Source of the DNA: Argyresthia goedartella
Lineage: Eukaryota > Arthropoda > Insecta > Lepidoptera > Argyresthiidae
Reading direction: 5' to 3'
DNA length: 64,000 bases
NCBI GenBank assembly: GCA_949825045.1
Contig: OX463829.1
Coordinates: 24,336,715 to 24,400,714 of the forward strand
Positions 1-11,137 of the stretch are shown piece by piece. Below the pieces are notes generated by a model that searched no databases, had not been told where the DNA came from, and was given only the letters and a program-made list of their open reading frames with translations. The position numbers were made by a program, and so were the translations under genes. Numbering within the stretch: position 1 is the stretch's first letter; each line of letters opens with the position of its first letter.

Positions 1-835
1 TTAAGTAATACAAATATTAAAATATTAATTATTGTAATAAATAAGCAGGAATAAATAATAACAAAATTAGCAACAGCAAGATCTGTGTTGTGTTAGATTA
101 ACCCCATACAGCCCCGTCATTTAAGTCATATTGAACATTGTAATATCCCTTTTTCGACAAAGTCGCTTTAACATGCTTTTTCAATTGCTCAAATGGCAAT
201 TTTAAAATTTACAGAGACAGGTATCTTGTTGTAGTAGAGTTTGCATTAACCCTTGGAAGAATTACTAACCTCCGCGAGTCTTAACCGGGGCGCAACTGTC
301 TGTGATTATTACTTAGGGTAACATTACATCTATCACTAAGTTTGGAAAATTATGTAAGGTTCTTGCGTACACACATTTTATTTTCGAAAATAAATTAACT
401 AGCTACAGTTAGTATGTCAATTTCTTTAAAAAATATAAATTGCTCGATAGATCTCTTCCGTAGAATTAAAATAATTTGAATATCCCTTTTCCTCCACAAC
501 AAGATACCATAGGACATGACACTATGAAAGTTACTGAAATTTACTAGCCTAGATGTAGCCACATCCGTGTTTTATCTGATTTTCTTAACAGCGTAAGGCG
601 CAGAACATAATTTACCAGCAAATTTATCTATGTGGGGTCCCCACTACAATTTGCTATCAATGGTTATTCCAAGAAACTTCGTATCATTTACTAATTCTAA
701 GGTGTTGCTTTCTAACACTAAACTGGTCTCAACTTGCCTGACATTTGGAAGTGAGAGAAAGGGGAGACGATACACCTGGTTTTACCAGCGTTTAACAATA
801 AATTATGAACTGTGTAGCTAACCTTAACTGTGAAT
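1..835 (-). mobile_element. LINE-a remnant, 3' half (truncated by window edge)
   Basis: Degenerate 3' part of a Jockey/CR1-like non-LTR retrotransposon, read on the - strand. Bases 480-820 match, with substitutions and indels, the reverse-transcriptase C-terminal part of the copy at 39775-41710 (the stretch that there reads LGITIDSKLQWGP). Bases 1-170 match its 3' untranslated part. The reading frame is broken. The element runs off the left edge of the window, so its 3' tail is not seen. Confidence 0.7.
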
Positions 836-1659
836 TGAACTGGACTCTCCCGATCTTACCGGAAAATATATTTAATTGCGAGTATTGAGTTTTGTGCTTA
901 GTAATGTTTCATTATACGATTAATAATTGCTTATTCGCATAAATAAAATAAAGATTTTAATCATATTTGATTTTATTTCTGTAAATAAGTTACTCAATTT
1001 CTATCCACTTCAGGTTTTAATTAGAAAAGAGTATCATTAACCTGAGTACATAGTTCAATCCTTCCATACTACATACATACACAAAATTAAGTCTTTTTCT
1101 AAGTTTTTCGATGTACGGCCTTGAATGTAGTAAAAATTAAAAAGGTATACTCGTACAAAAGGCTGTCGTTTGACTTTTTTCCGTGTACAATGGTATAGAA
1201 CCCTTCATGTGCGGGTCCGATGTCCTAATCGCACTTGACTGGGTCTTATTATTCACGAGCGAGCGAATCTAAACAAGAAACTAAATTGTCATGTTAAATG
1301 TAAAAAATCGTTTACTCGGGCTGCCAACCAAGTTTAAAAAAACTTAAAACATAGCAAACAAACTAGCGCGAAAAAGTGGCCCTTTCCGGGCGATTTGGCT
1401 GCTTGTAAAACGTTTTTTCGGGCAAATTCTCAAACTAGTGCATAAAGGAAGCCATTTTACCCCGAAACGTATCCCGAGTTATGTCCAGGTGTAAAATGGC
1501 TCGTTTGTGCCTCAGTTTATCCCTCTGCATTTCACTCTGGTGATTTCCGAGGAGTGACATCTTTGTGTAAATACCATAGTAAAACATTATATATTACGTG
1601 TCCATATATTACGTGCACTGAGCGAGGTAATTATGAAATGAAATCAATGTTCTGTATAA
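836..1659. other. No gene seen; AT-rich with one repeat fragment
   Basis: I see no coding sequence. Bases about 1180-1245 are a decayed end of the GGTCAAGTGCGAGT repeat (read on the - strand). The rest is unassigned AT-rich sequence. Confidence 0.5.
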
Positions 1660-1790
1660 TTATTTTATTTCCTCGCAGTAGTCGTGAAAAGCCTATGCAA
1701 TGTCTCGGCCAAAATTGCAATAGATGGAATCGTCTCTTATAGGGACTTGCACAAGTCTCGACCCTCAAACTCACTCGTCCAACCATTGCT
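1660..1790 (+). repeat. Interspersed repeat F, copy 1
   Basis: About 125 bases align with 62985-63115 at roughly 80 percent by eye, sharing CGCAGTAGTCRTGAAAAGC and CCCTCAAACTCACTCGTC. It is non-coding and its class is unknown. Confidence 0.6.
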
Positions 1791-1916
1791 ACACTTTCTA
1801 GCCTCTACACTACAACAATTTACTATTATTATAACACTAGAATATAAAAAGCGACTTTACGTCGCCTACCCACGTCGTAAAAGAAGTGAAAAGTATATTA
1901 ATATTAACTAAACACA

Positions 1917-2730
1917 CTTTGAAGAAGTCGGAAAAACAAAATTCTTAGGATTAATGACAGACGATAAAATGAATTGGAAAGCACACTGTGTTCATCTCTG
2001 TGAAAGGTTGAGTAGTTTGGCGTATTTTCTGTATAAATTGTCAAAAATCTTAAATATAACAAGTGCACTAACAGCGTAACACGGAGTTGTATCTTCGATA
2101 TTGCGCTATGGTGTTATATTCTGGGGAAACTCAACAGAAAACGAAAAAGTATTCAGGGCACAGAAAAGATGCCTGAGTGCCCTATGCAGCCTTAAGGTAA
2201 CAGACAGCTGTGAACCTAAGTTCAAAAAATATAACTTACTAACTCTACCATCTCTCTACATATATGAGGTAAAATCTAATCCGGGATATTTCGTTTAGGC
2301 CTCTGCAGTTTGTAGGACAAACCTACGTAACCAGTTCAGACAAAAACTTTGTTTTTCTAGGACTCATACGGCTCTGATGCAAAAAAGCATATTATTCATG
2401 GCACCTAACATCTAAAATCAAGTACGAAATGTCATTAAGGATCTACCAACTGCTCAATTTAAGAGGAAACTAAACACAATGCTGTTTCAAAAATGTTTTT
2501 ATAATATTAATTCTTACTGACAAATCTCTTTAATCGTTTTAGAAGCCATAGCCATTAAGAAATATTTGATGTTACATTTAACGTATTCAAATAATTTGCA
2601 AGTATAACTTGTATAACTACAAATTCATGTGCCAAAATGGTAGAAGATAGAGAACTCTATCTATCACCTGCATTTTTATATACCTATGTTCATGAATAAA
2701 AGAATTTCTATTTCTATTTCTAAAGCATAC
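1917..2730 (+). mobile_element. LINE-b fragment with reverse-transcriptase C-terminus and (TTTCTA)n tail
   Basis: The 3' end of a non-LTR retrotransposon on the + strand. Translation of 1925-2298 gives KFLGLMTDDKMNWKAH and then RYGVIFWGNST and LLTLPSLYIYE, closely resembling the element at 21776-23098. The frame carries a stop near 2080 and more damage after 2298. The copy ends in ATGAATAAAAG followed by repeated ATTTCT at 2697-2726, the simple-repeat tail expected at a LINE 3' end. It is 5' truncated and inactive. Confidence 0.8.
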
Positions 2731-4127
2731 CCAGCTTTGGGAAAATATTAAGCCCATATTTTCCTGTTCTCCCTTTGATTCGTCTCTTTTTTCCTCATAG
2801 CATTGAGCTTCAATAAAAATGCGAAATGTGTCCGCATTATTGTTTCTAAATGACTATTTCATAGTCGTAACATCGTAGAAAAGGGGAAACGGGTAGATAT
2901 GCTCATATCATAACCTTATTAACACATATATATTGTGTATATGTAAAACATATTTACTAGTGGCCCTGTGGGCAGTAGACCTCGATAACAGGGGGGACTG
3001 TGAACCAATTTATATGTAAGTATTTTAGATTCAATCAAAGCAAGTAGTAAAGCTGCCGCACCAATAACTTTGTAAACTACATTTTGCGATGTAAAATACA
3101 ATCCATTGACTTTTCACGAAAATAGTTATAGTCTATTTCACTCACTCTCATGGTCTGTATAGATCCTCTTTACTAATCCGTCTCCTACTTCGAGGAGTCC
3201 AAATTTGGTATGTTTTGAAAATATTTCTTGGAATTTTAGAAAACAGCGGGCGAAAGGTAATGGTGCAGTATATTTTTAGAACCGGCTCATGAAACCCTTT
3301 AATTTTATATCCCACACGATAGGTTTCAGAAAAAAAAAATAACATTCAAAAAATTAATGACGTCATAACTCCCCCCCTAAAGGAAAATTCGAGAAAATCT
3401 CTCAACAAAAAAAACTTTTAATTTAAGGAACACGTGTGCCAAGTTTTGTAGGGATCGCTTGTAAACTGTGGCCCCTAGTCCGGAACTGACAGACACACAT
3501 AGAGACAGACGGAAGCAAAATCGGCCTCCTATCTTGTGGAAATGGAGCCCTTCGCTCGCTTCGCTCGCTCGGTCAACTATGCAAGTACTCTTTTCAAGTT
3601 ATAATGACTTTTCTGCTTTGTTAAAATAGTACTCATTCCATTCTATACAATGATCTCACCGTACGTTTTGGTCGGCTTATTAAAACCATTAAAAGTTACA
3701 GAGCTATTCCACGGAGAGGAAATCTTTTTCCACCCATACAAAACATATAAAGGGCCGGTATTCTACAAGAGTACGTGCTTTAACCACCGGAAATTAGCCC
3801 TAAACTTTTTTTAGACGTTTAACATCAGCCCAGGCTGTTTTTACCTTATCTACATTTGTTTTTCGCCCCGGAACGGCCACGGACCGTGATTAAATGTGTC
3901 GTGATAACTCGACCCAAAAAGAACTGCCCTCAATTTCTTCAGTGACATAAAACGACATTTTAATTCTACTGCGGTGCTCAGTGGAAACACGTAATGGCCA
4001 AAACAAAATTAGGCGACGACATCCCAAAAAATTGGTTTACCCATTTGTAGGTTCTGTAGGTATTGATTTTGTTGCGTAATGAATGCTATTTAATAAATAA
4101 TAACCATGTTTGCGAAGATTTTTTTTA
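2731..4127. other. Unassigned intergenic sequence with repeat scraps
   Basis: No gene is supported. Bases 3040-3110 are a fragment (- strand) of the repeat seen whole at 8662-9073 (motif GCACCAATAACTTTGTAAAC). Bases 3340-3580, with GACAGACACACATAGAGACAG and a run of TTCGCTCGC units, look like another interspersed repeat, though no second copy is in this window. Bases 3590-4127 hold nothing I recognise. Confidence 0.5.
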
Positions 4128-4744
4128 ACGTGATAACGTCTTATACTCCGGCTGCACGCACGAAAAAGCATGACTCATTGTCACGTACCGCCTGAGCCGA
4201 GCATGCAAGCGAGAGCGCGGAACAAGCGATAGAGAGGCACGATCGGCCTAAGCGTTTCTAATAAAATTATCGTCCGTAAACCGACTTTACAGGCAAACAA
4301 TCTTTTTCTATATTCAGCCTTCTTCTTCTTCTTCAACTACATTACAACCATACAGCTGTAGAAATCAGACCTGTCTTAGTTCAGGCTACGTCATAATCCA
4401 GTTGCCACTTTCACCGAATGGACTGTAATATGGGTATTGACAAGCTATATATCCTTTATTGGAAAATACGTCTACAAAAAAAAATAATGGTTGTTTGTAA
4501 AGTAGGTTTACGATCGAGATGTTTACGTGATAATCGGTCCACTCACTCGAACGCTATGCCAGCCTCCGCTCGTGAGGATTCCGCGTGACAAGTTTCACGG
4601 AATGACTGGCAGCGCTCGAGATGAGACGCGAGATCGGTCCGTCTCTCTCTCGTTATACCTGCGATCGCGCTCGTGAGGTTTTGGTGTGACACAAGTTTCT
4701 GAACATGTCACCCGACTAAAACGATTTTAAAGACGTTATCACGT
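4128..4744. mobile_element. MITE-like element with ACGTGATAACGTCTT inverted ends
   Basis: The left end ACGTGATAACGTCTTATA (4128-4145) is mirrored by TAAAGACGTTATCACGT (4728-4744), apart from one extra base. The 617-bp interior is more GC- and CpG-rich than its flanks (4190-4240 and 4530-4680) and has no open reading frame. Class and target duplication are not resolved. Confidence 0.6.
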
Positions 4745-5177
4745 CAAAACAAAACGAAGATTTGTTGATTGTTTAATAATTATAAAGACACAGGTACCAG
4801 AATGACAATTGTTGGGTAAAGAAAAATTTATTTAGATCGAACCTTTATCACAAAATACTCTTTACTTCGTCCATTGTGGAAGGTGACAATGACGAAACCT
4901 GATTTTTGCCTAGTCTGATTGTTCTGCCTATTTGGTTGTATCATTTGTTTGAATTTTGAAAATTTTATTCTTAATTCACTCGTCTGTTGGTAGATCAAAA
5001 ATGGCCTATGAAAAATAAATTATCGTTTGAGTTGATGATCCAACAGCTGAGTGAATATTCCATTTGTTTGAATTTGATTTCCCGACTGGAGAACGTTTAA
5101 TTAGCATTTGAGAAAGTGGCTCGCAAATATATCTCATAACAATTCTATATACACTGATAGTTGCTTCTGACTTATAA
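4745..5177. other. Unassigned; short open frame continues from shared block
   Basis: An open frame on the - strand (5239 down to 5006, 77 codons) runs from the block duplicated at 26563-26702 into sequence unique to this locus. I do not recognise the product, and codon content gives no strong coding signal. It is probably not a gene. Confidence 0.3.
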
Positions 5178-5317
5178 ACAAAACCCAGTATGCTTTGATG
5201 GTCATTCATGAAGCCGTAACCACCAAGTGAGCAAAACAAGCAAGCACTTCATATAACGCTATCTCTTTGTTTCAACTTTAGTCTACGTAAAATTTTGTTG
5301 TCCTATCCTGTTTGAAA
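5178..5317 (-). repeat. 140-bp block duplicated beyond a LINE 3' tail
   Basis: Bases 5178-5317 match 26563-26702 with a single visible difference. In both places the block lies directly beyond the (TGAATC)n tail of a LINE-c copy on the - strand. Confidence 0.85.
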
Positions 5318-5740
5318 GATTCAGATTCAGATTCATTTTTGTATTGAATATAAATAAATAAATACTTATAACTAACAAGTCAATTTTTTGTATAAAAAAA
5401 GAGACTACACTGTTTCGGAAGGTGGGTCTCGGGGTTAAGAAGAAACGGAAAAAAACTCCTCCATAGCTTATTTAAAAAAGTGACTTTACAACAGGTACTG
5501 GTTTCGGTCTAAGGAAATTCGCCGGCGAGTGATAGACTTGATCCATCGCCCCTCGTCGAATTTCTGTGCGCTGAGATGGTATGGACCATGCAGTTTTATC
5601 ATCTAAGTATTCCTTAATACTATAATAGGACTTTCTTATCAGCTCATTTTTAACATAGTTTTTGAACCTCTTTTCAGAAAGGATCAATGATGGAAGGATC
5701 AAGGATGAAACAATAAAGTAGGATTGGAACATTTTCATTT
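5318..5740 (-). mobile_element. LINE-c copy, 3' end
   Basis: The 3'-terminal part of a non-LTR retrotransposon on the - strand. Translated residues include KRFKNYVKNELIRKSYYSIKE and YLDDKTAW, the conserved end of the ORF2 family also present at 43274, 62199 and 30891. The tail is repeated TGAATC at 5318-5336 (seen as GATTCA on +). It is 5' truncated near 5740. Confidence 0.8.
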
Positions 5741-6146
5741 CTTAAAAATACAAAGCATCACGCCATTTCCCATATGGGGTGGCAGAGGCACAACTGTGCC
5801 CGCGTTTAGCCAGTTATTCAATACTCCATTTTGCGTGACAGGGGGCTAGCCCATCGCTGCAGCTAGAGAGATTGGAGGTTACCTCACGATGTTTTCCATC
5901 ACATTTTATCAAACGTTTAATTTCTTCAAATATTTTTTATTTTCGGTTTTTCAAACAGACAAATCGTGAAATTAAAAATAATTTTATCTTCACCTATATC
6001 ATAAACCCTAGATTGGTTCAAAAATTACGACCAGCTTTTGAGCTGGTTATCTTTAGATAAACTGTTTTGTTAGAACACATTTCTTATCTTGATCATGTTA
6101 TTATGGCTTCTTAATAACACCGAATCATATGTTCTTACTCGTATTA
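5741..6146. other. Unassigned sequence
   Basis: No gene, RNA or repeat copy could be assigned here. A 62-codon open frame at 5872-6060 has no recognisable features. Confidence 0.4.
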
Positions 6147-6352
6147 CATTCAAATTTCGAACATCTTTGAAAAACTAAGCAATTTAATTTGACCTCAATT
6201 CTATTATCAGTCGAGATGACATTATATTCGAAATTAAATGTCAATGCCGCAATGACGGTCGCTATATGCGGTTTCTGAACACATCATAGATAGCTTATAA
6301 TATGTGTGTAGGTAAAGCAGTGTATGTAACTGTACATAATTAGGTATTAAAA
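6147..6352 (-). repeat. Interspersed repeat R, decayed copy
   Basis: Shares ATGCGGTTTCTGAACACATC and GTATGTAACTGTACATAATTA with the copies at 13703-14030, 28655-29030 and 32795-33165. Non-coding and non-autonomous, class unknown. Confidence 0.65.
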
Positions 6353-7227
6353 TACTAGTTTGATGTTATCATGAAACTCGCCCGTCAGCTCGGCTTTCAT
6401 TATGTAACAGTCACATAATCTATTAAAATGATATTGACACCCAGATAATAAAAAATGGGACATTACAAGTGCAGCATCAAACGTTTTCATTAATTAGCAC
6501 CTACAACCTAGCGTCTCTTTAGGGTTCCGTACATTAAAAAGGAAAAACGGAATCATAATGGTATCACTCGAGTGTCTGTCCTGAGTGTGTTATAGTAATA
6601 TTAAACGACCAAATTCTGAATCGATTAATTTGCAATTTGTTACACTATGAGACCCATATGTGGCAAATATATTTTTTTTATTTTTGGGGCAAATAAGAAA
6701 TAAAATAAAAAGATTTCCAAACCGTTTATTGTGACATGTCTTAAAAAAGGGCTTGTGAGTATCTCAAATATATTTTGTTCATAAATCTGAAATGCTTCGT
6801 TAAAGAAATATTTAAGAAAATAGGCAAAAAATACCATTCCTGCCCCTTATCTCCGAAACTACTGACCTAAAGAAATTAGGAAAAAATATAATATAGGTCT
6901 TTACTTAAACATTATAGGAAAAATATAAAAAAATGTATGCTTCCACTTTTTGAATACCACCGACGTTAGCTAACGCCACTTTTCTGTTACAGGTTTTACA
7001 TTTTATTACCATGAAATAAGGTTCAAAATCGCGACCCGTCCCAACTACCCTTAGTTTTTGAGAGGTTAAATAACAATTTCATTCTCTACCACATACAAAC
7101 TTATTAATGCACCTGGTTTCATACATGGAGTACGAAAATAGCCGCACCAATAACTTTGTAAAGAACATTTAGCTTTCTTAACACACAGGAAAATTAAAGA
7201 TACCTAACCCCATGCAAGAAATACCAT
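6353..7227. other. Unassigned AT-rich sequence with two repeat scraps
   Basis: Bases 6522-6600 begin with GGGTTCCGTAC and resemble the repeat family at 48288-48920. Bases 7085-7170 are a - strand piece of the 8662-9073 repeat (CCGCACCAATAACTTTGTAAA). The rest is AT-rich and unassigned. Confidence 0.5.
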
Positions 7228-7480
7228 TGATAATCGGTTTAGTCTAGCGGGTAGTCACCCTGCCGACGATGCTGACGGTCCCAGGTTCGAATTCCGGTAA
7301 AGGCAACTCTTTGTGTGATGAGCTTGAATATTTTTTTCTTAGTCCTGGATGTTTTCTTTGTATTTACATAAGTATTTATCACTATCATAGATATCGTCGT
7401 CTAGTACCAATAACACAAGCTTGTTGAGCTTGCCGTGGACCTAGTTCGATTTGTGTAAGATTATAATCTAATATTGTCCT
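7228..7480 (+). mobile_element. tRNA-headed SINE, third type
   Basis: The head carries an A-box-like TCTAGCGGGTAGTCACCC and a B box GGTTCGAATTCC at 7284-7295. A tRNA-unrelated body follows (ATATCGTCGTCTAGTACCAA, which resembles the body of the SINE at 35836). It is probably a diverged relative of that family. Confidence 0.6.
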
Positions 7481-7489
7481 CTAAAAATA

Positions 7490-7550
7490 TTGTGCGGTGA
7501 TACGGAACCCTTTGTGCGCGAGTCCGACTTGCTCTTGACCGGTTGATTTT
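7490..7550 (-). repeat. End fragment of the GGTCAAGTGCGAGT repeat
   Basis: Contains GTGCGCGAGTCCGACTTGC and TTGACCGG, the reverse complement of the start of the 8662-9073 repeat. Confidence 0.6.
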
Positions 7551-7613
7551 GTGTATGTAACCAATGAGTTATTCAACAACTTCTATTATCATCATCTTGA
7601 CTACTATAACAGA

Positions 7614-7745
7614 ACTTTTCCCTTGTTTGCCTGGTTTGCTGGAAGAGATCTCTTATTAGAGATAAGCTCGCCTTTGCACACTGTTTTTATGTAACTCTTG
7701 TTTTTTGTATGATTTGTGTGCAATAAAGAAATTATGAATTATGAA
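7614..7745 (+). mobile_element. LINE-f 3' end (untranslated part)
   Basis: Contains GCCTGGTTTGCTGGAAGAGA and GATAAGCTCGCCTTTG, then CAATAAAG and a short ATTATGAATT tail. Related copies on the opposite strand are at 18150, 33180 and 36505. Confidence 0.65.
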
Positions 7746-8661
7746 TGTTCAAAATTCAGCGATAATTCACAAACAACAATTAATCTATAACTCAGCGCTA
7801 CCGATAAATATTTAAGCATCAAAATTGATAACACAGCGGAAAATTTTGTAAGTGCGCCTCTTTATGGGATTCAGCATTTGTCCGGTAATAAAATAGAATT
7901 ATGGCCTCAAAATTAGTCATCGCATTTATTTATTCAACAACAAAATTAATAAATCAAATATTATTTTCATGAAATTTAGCATGCTTTTCCTGGATTTCCG
8001 ACGATTTTAGGTTGAATAGAATATAACTTACAAATTAGGGCACCACATTTGCTAGGCAGTCTTTTGGCTAGACTCTAGAGTATTTTTATGAGCCGTAGTT
8101 GCCGGTGCTAGGGTGATTTCTAAATAAGAATGCGAATCTAGTATAGTAGATTTAGTCATCAATTACTTATGCTAACGTACAAACATAGAGGTGACTTTAT
8201 AAAATTAGACGCTGAAGTTATTTCATAAATTCAATTGATGAACTTATTGGAAGCTGGCAATTTATAGACATAATACAAATTCAGTTGCTATAGAATTATT
8301 ACGATGCTGACTTTTAAGAAAATTAAATATTAGTTTGAAAATTATTTATCACGCACTTAAAATTTATTTCTGCCTTATTAATTCAGTAGGCAATTAATCA
8401 AACTAGTATTTAAAAATGTTGCATTTAATAACAGCCACTAAAAATCACCCGTTGAAAATTACAAATAAATTGTTTCACTTAAAGAAAAGCAAATACAAAT
8501 ATCCCTCAATTTTCCAAGTCTAAGGCTAGATATTTTTAGTGTTCCGCTAACTTAGAAGGAAAAACACTTTGCTGTCGGTCTGTCTGTCTGTAGGTCACAT
8601 CACTTTTCCTCAGGAACGCGTGGAGGTATAAAGTTAATACAAATATCAATTTAAAAAAAAA
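7746..8661. other. AT-rich unassigned sequence
   Basis: No open frame of interest. Bases 8537-8650 (GTTCCGCTAACTTAGAAGG, then repeated TCTG units) are a decayed repeat related to the GGGTTCCGTAC family. Confidence 0.5.
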
Positions 8662-9073
8662 CGGTCAAGTGCGAGTCTAAATCGCGCACGAAGGGTTCCG
8701 TACCACCGTTCAATGGAAGTGATGGTGTGGAGTGAATAGTTTGGATTTTACACAGCAAAATATTGTTTACAAAGTTATTGGTGCGGTTACTTTCACACTC
8801 CATGTACGTAACCAGGTGCATCCATAAGTTTGTATGTGGTATTGAAAGAATTGTTGTATGGGAGCCCCCTTAAATATTTCTTTTATCCTATTTTTTAGTA
8901 TTTGCTGTTATAGCGGCAACATAAATACATAATCTGTGAAAATTTCAACTCTCTAGCTAGCTAGGTTCTTGAGATACAGCCTGGTGACAGACGGACGGAC
9001 GGACGGACGGACGGACAGCGGAGTCTTAGTAATAGGGTCCCGTTTGGAACCCTTCGGGTACGGAACCCTAAAA
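8662..9073 (+). repeat. Repeat K, near-complete copy with (GACG)n
   Basis: Starts ACGGTCAAGTGCGAGTC, carries AGGGTTCCGTACC at 8693-8705 and ends in GGTACGGAACCCT at 9058-9070, so the inner boundaries are inverted repeats. A GGAC/GACG microsatellite lies at 8992-9014. The copy at 47806-48208 is very similar over its whole length. No coding capacity. Confidence 0.85.
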
Positions 9074-9200
9074 TCAGTCAAGTGCGAGTGAATTCAAAAG
9101 TTTGTATGTGGTATTGAAAAAAACGTATGGGAGACTCCTTAAATATTTATTTTAATCTGTTTTTTAGTATTTGTTGTTAAAGCGGCAACAAAAATCATGT
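9074..9200 (+). repeat. Repeat K, internally deleted copy
   Basis: Immediately abuts the previous copy. It starts at CAGTCAAGTGCGAGT, then jumps to AAGTTTGTATGTGGTATTGA and AGCGGCAACA. Confidence 0.7.
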
Positions 9201-9329
9201 AATAAATAGTAAGGGAACAACCGAATTGAGGACCCCCTTTTAAAGCCGGTTAAAAAGCAGAAATAATTTCCAAGACTGGATTCCCGTGAAGGGCGTACTT
9301 TTTCCATATACATGACATACAGTCATAAT

Positions 9330-9800
9330 AGGTATCTACAAGTCTGTATGGAACCCTTGGTGCGCGAGTCCGACTAGCACTTGACCGTTATTAGGGTTCC
9401 GTACCTGAAGGGTGCCGAACGGGACCCATTACTAAGCCTCCGCTGTCCGTCCGTCCGTCCGTCTTGTCACCAGACTGTATCACATGAACCGTGATATTTA
9501 GATTAATGAAATTATCACAGATGATGTATTTCTAAAAACAGAATAATAGAACAAATACAAAAAAACAGAATAAAATTAATATTTAAGGGGGCTCCCATAC
9601 AACAATTCTTTCAATACCACATAAAAAAAAACTTATTAAAATTATAGTTACGTATATAAAGTGTGAAAGTAACCGCATCAATAACTTTGTAAACAACATT
9701 TTGCTGCGTTAAATCCAAACTATTCACTCCACACCATCCCTACCACCTTAGGGTGGCACGGAACCCTTCCTGCGCGAGTTAGACTCGCACTTTACCGTTT
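9330..9800 (-). repeat. Repeat K, inverted copy
   Basis: Reverse-complement orientation. It contains GGGTTCCGTACC (9403-9414), a CCGT microsatellite (9445-9460), GCACCATC-type core and TGCGCGAGTTAGACTCGC near the right end. A short end fragment (9340-9395) precedes it. With the two copies to the left it forms a head-to-head cluster. Confidence 0.8.
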
Positions 9801-10421
9801 TTTTTTTCTTTCAGGCATTATAATCTAGGCAACGAAAAATGTGTTTGCTGCTTATTGTAAAAACCACAGAACAGCGGTACATAAGAACGAGTCGGATTTC
9901 CTTGTGAAAATAAAAATATCGACTACTATCTAACCATCGAGATTCTCAAGGTGATTGTTTTTCACAAAGCTCTCTTACGTAACACTCGAAAACGTTCTTT
10001 ATTACCTTGATACTTGGAAACAGGATACTATCGTATTTACCTTCAACGATTTATCTTTCGAACACGGATCCAACCAAAATCAGTCACGAAGATAAATGTT
10101 CCCAAAACCAAACAAACCACGTTCTTTCAGTACGTATGTTAACGTAATTCTGTAACCATAGGAATAATGTAGGTATAGATTCACACAAATGTAATTCTGT
10201 AACCATAGGAATAATGTAGGAATAGATTCACACAACTGTCTGAAACATCGAAGTTGCTGCGATTCAATACCAATGCAAACTCCAAAATCAATCCTAAAAC
10301 TCATTCCGTAAACATTGCCTCAATTATCAACCTTTTAAAAAATTTGCAAGTTAGATATTAATTCAAATTAGTAGTTCAACATTGCTAAGTAAGAAATATA
10401 GTTCAATAAACCGAAAGCAAT
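9801..10421. other. Unassigned, with a 46-bp tandem duplication
   Basis: Bases 10143-10235 hold two near-identical copies of a 46-bp unit containing TAATTCTGTAACCATAGGAA. No gene is supported; the open frame on the - strand here spans the duplication. Confidence 0.55.
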
Positions 10422-11137
10422 ATCTGTCATCTTAAGATTGTCAAAACCGTAAGTTGATAAACTAACGCATTTATATAGATAAATAGATAGATAGATAAAC
10501 AACCATGACTAGGGTACAAACCTCCGTTCTCATCAAATAAATATTTGCCCCCACCGGGATTCGAACCCGGTACCCTTGGCTTCGTAGGCAGGGTCACTGC
10601 CGACTCAGCCATTCGGGTCATCAATATTAGACTAGGTAGGGTACATACAAGAGCTTAGTCTACTCATTGTATTTAACTGTGTCCTGAATTAGTATTACAT
10701 TCCTTTAATTGATTGTTCAGTTTTGACATAGTTTAATATTTGTATGTAACCGTAAGATAGTCAAAACCGTTAGTTGATGAACTAACGCGTTAGTCGATCA
10801 ACTATCGATAGGTAGTAAACCAGACCGACAGGGATTAGAATTTACGTTTCTTTTGTTCTTACATTTCAAACTAACACGAAGGCTATTCGGGGGCTTCGCT
10901 GCGCTCGCCCCCTCTAGTCTTCATCTTAGCTACCGCAGTGTTTGCCCTGGTATTTCGTTTGCAATTCAGGTTTAAACCAGTTTACCATTTAACGGTTTTG
11001 ACCGTTAGTTTATCAACTAACGCGTCATATAGTAAGCAGTACGCTACAGTTTACTATCTGTCGATAGTTGACCAACTAACGCGAAAGAAACCGTTGGTTT
11101 ATCAACTAACGGTTTTGACAATCTTAAGGTGACATAT
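10422..11137. mobile_element. Palindrome-rich non-autonomous element with inverted ends
   Basis: The left end, with CTTAAGATTGTCAAAACCGT (10431-10450) followed by AGTTGATAAACTAACG, is mirrored at the right by GGTTTATCAACTAACGG and TTTTGACAATCTTAAG (11094-11128). Several internal palindromes of type CGTTAGTTGATNAACTAACG lie at 10760-10812 and 11000-11080. The interior has no transposase. A SINE lies just inside the left end. Confidence 0.7.
10470..10622 (-). mobile_element. SINE-B inserted in the palindrome-rich element
   Basis: Read on the - strand: GACCCGAATGGCTGAGTCGG starts the tRNA-like head, then B box GGTTCGAATCCCGG (10555-10568), then a body with AGAACGGAGGTTTGTACCC and a short GATA-type repeat. 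The head has A and B boxes but the body continues far past a tRNA 3' end, so it is not a tRNA gene. Confidence 0.85.

Noticed and set aside
8985..9015. CRISPR-like or satellite array of GGAC units
   Set aside because: A simple microsatellite inside repeat K; the genome is eukaryotic and there are no spacers.
10550..10620. tRNA gene on the - strand, with A box and perfect B box
   Set aside because: The head is followed by a body shared with 35836-36078 and 63598-63842; it is a SINE-B copy, not a tRNA gene.
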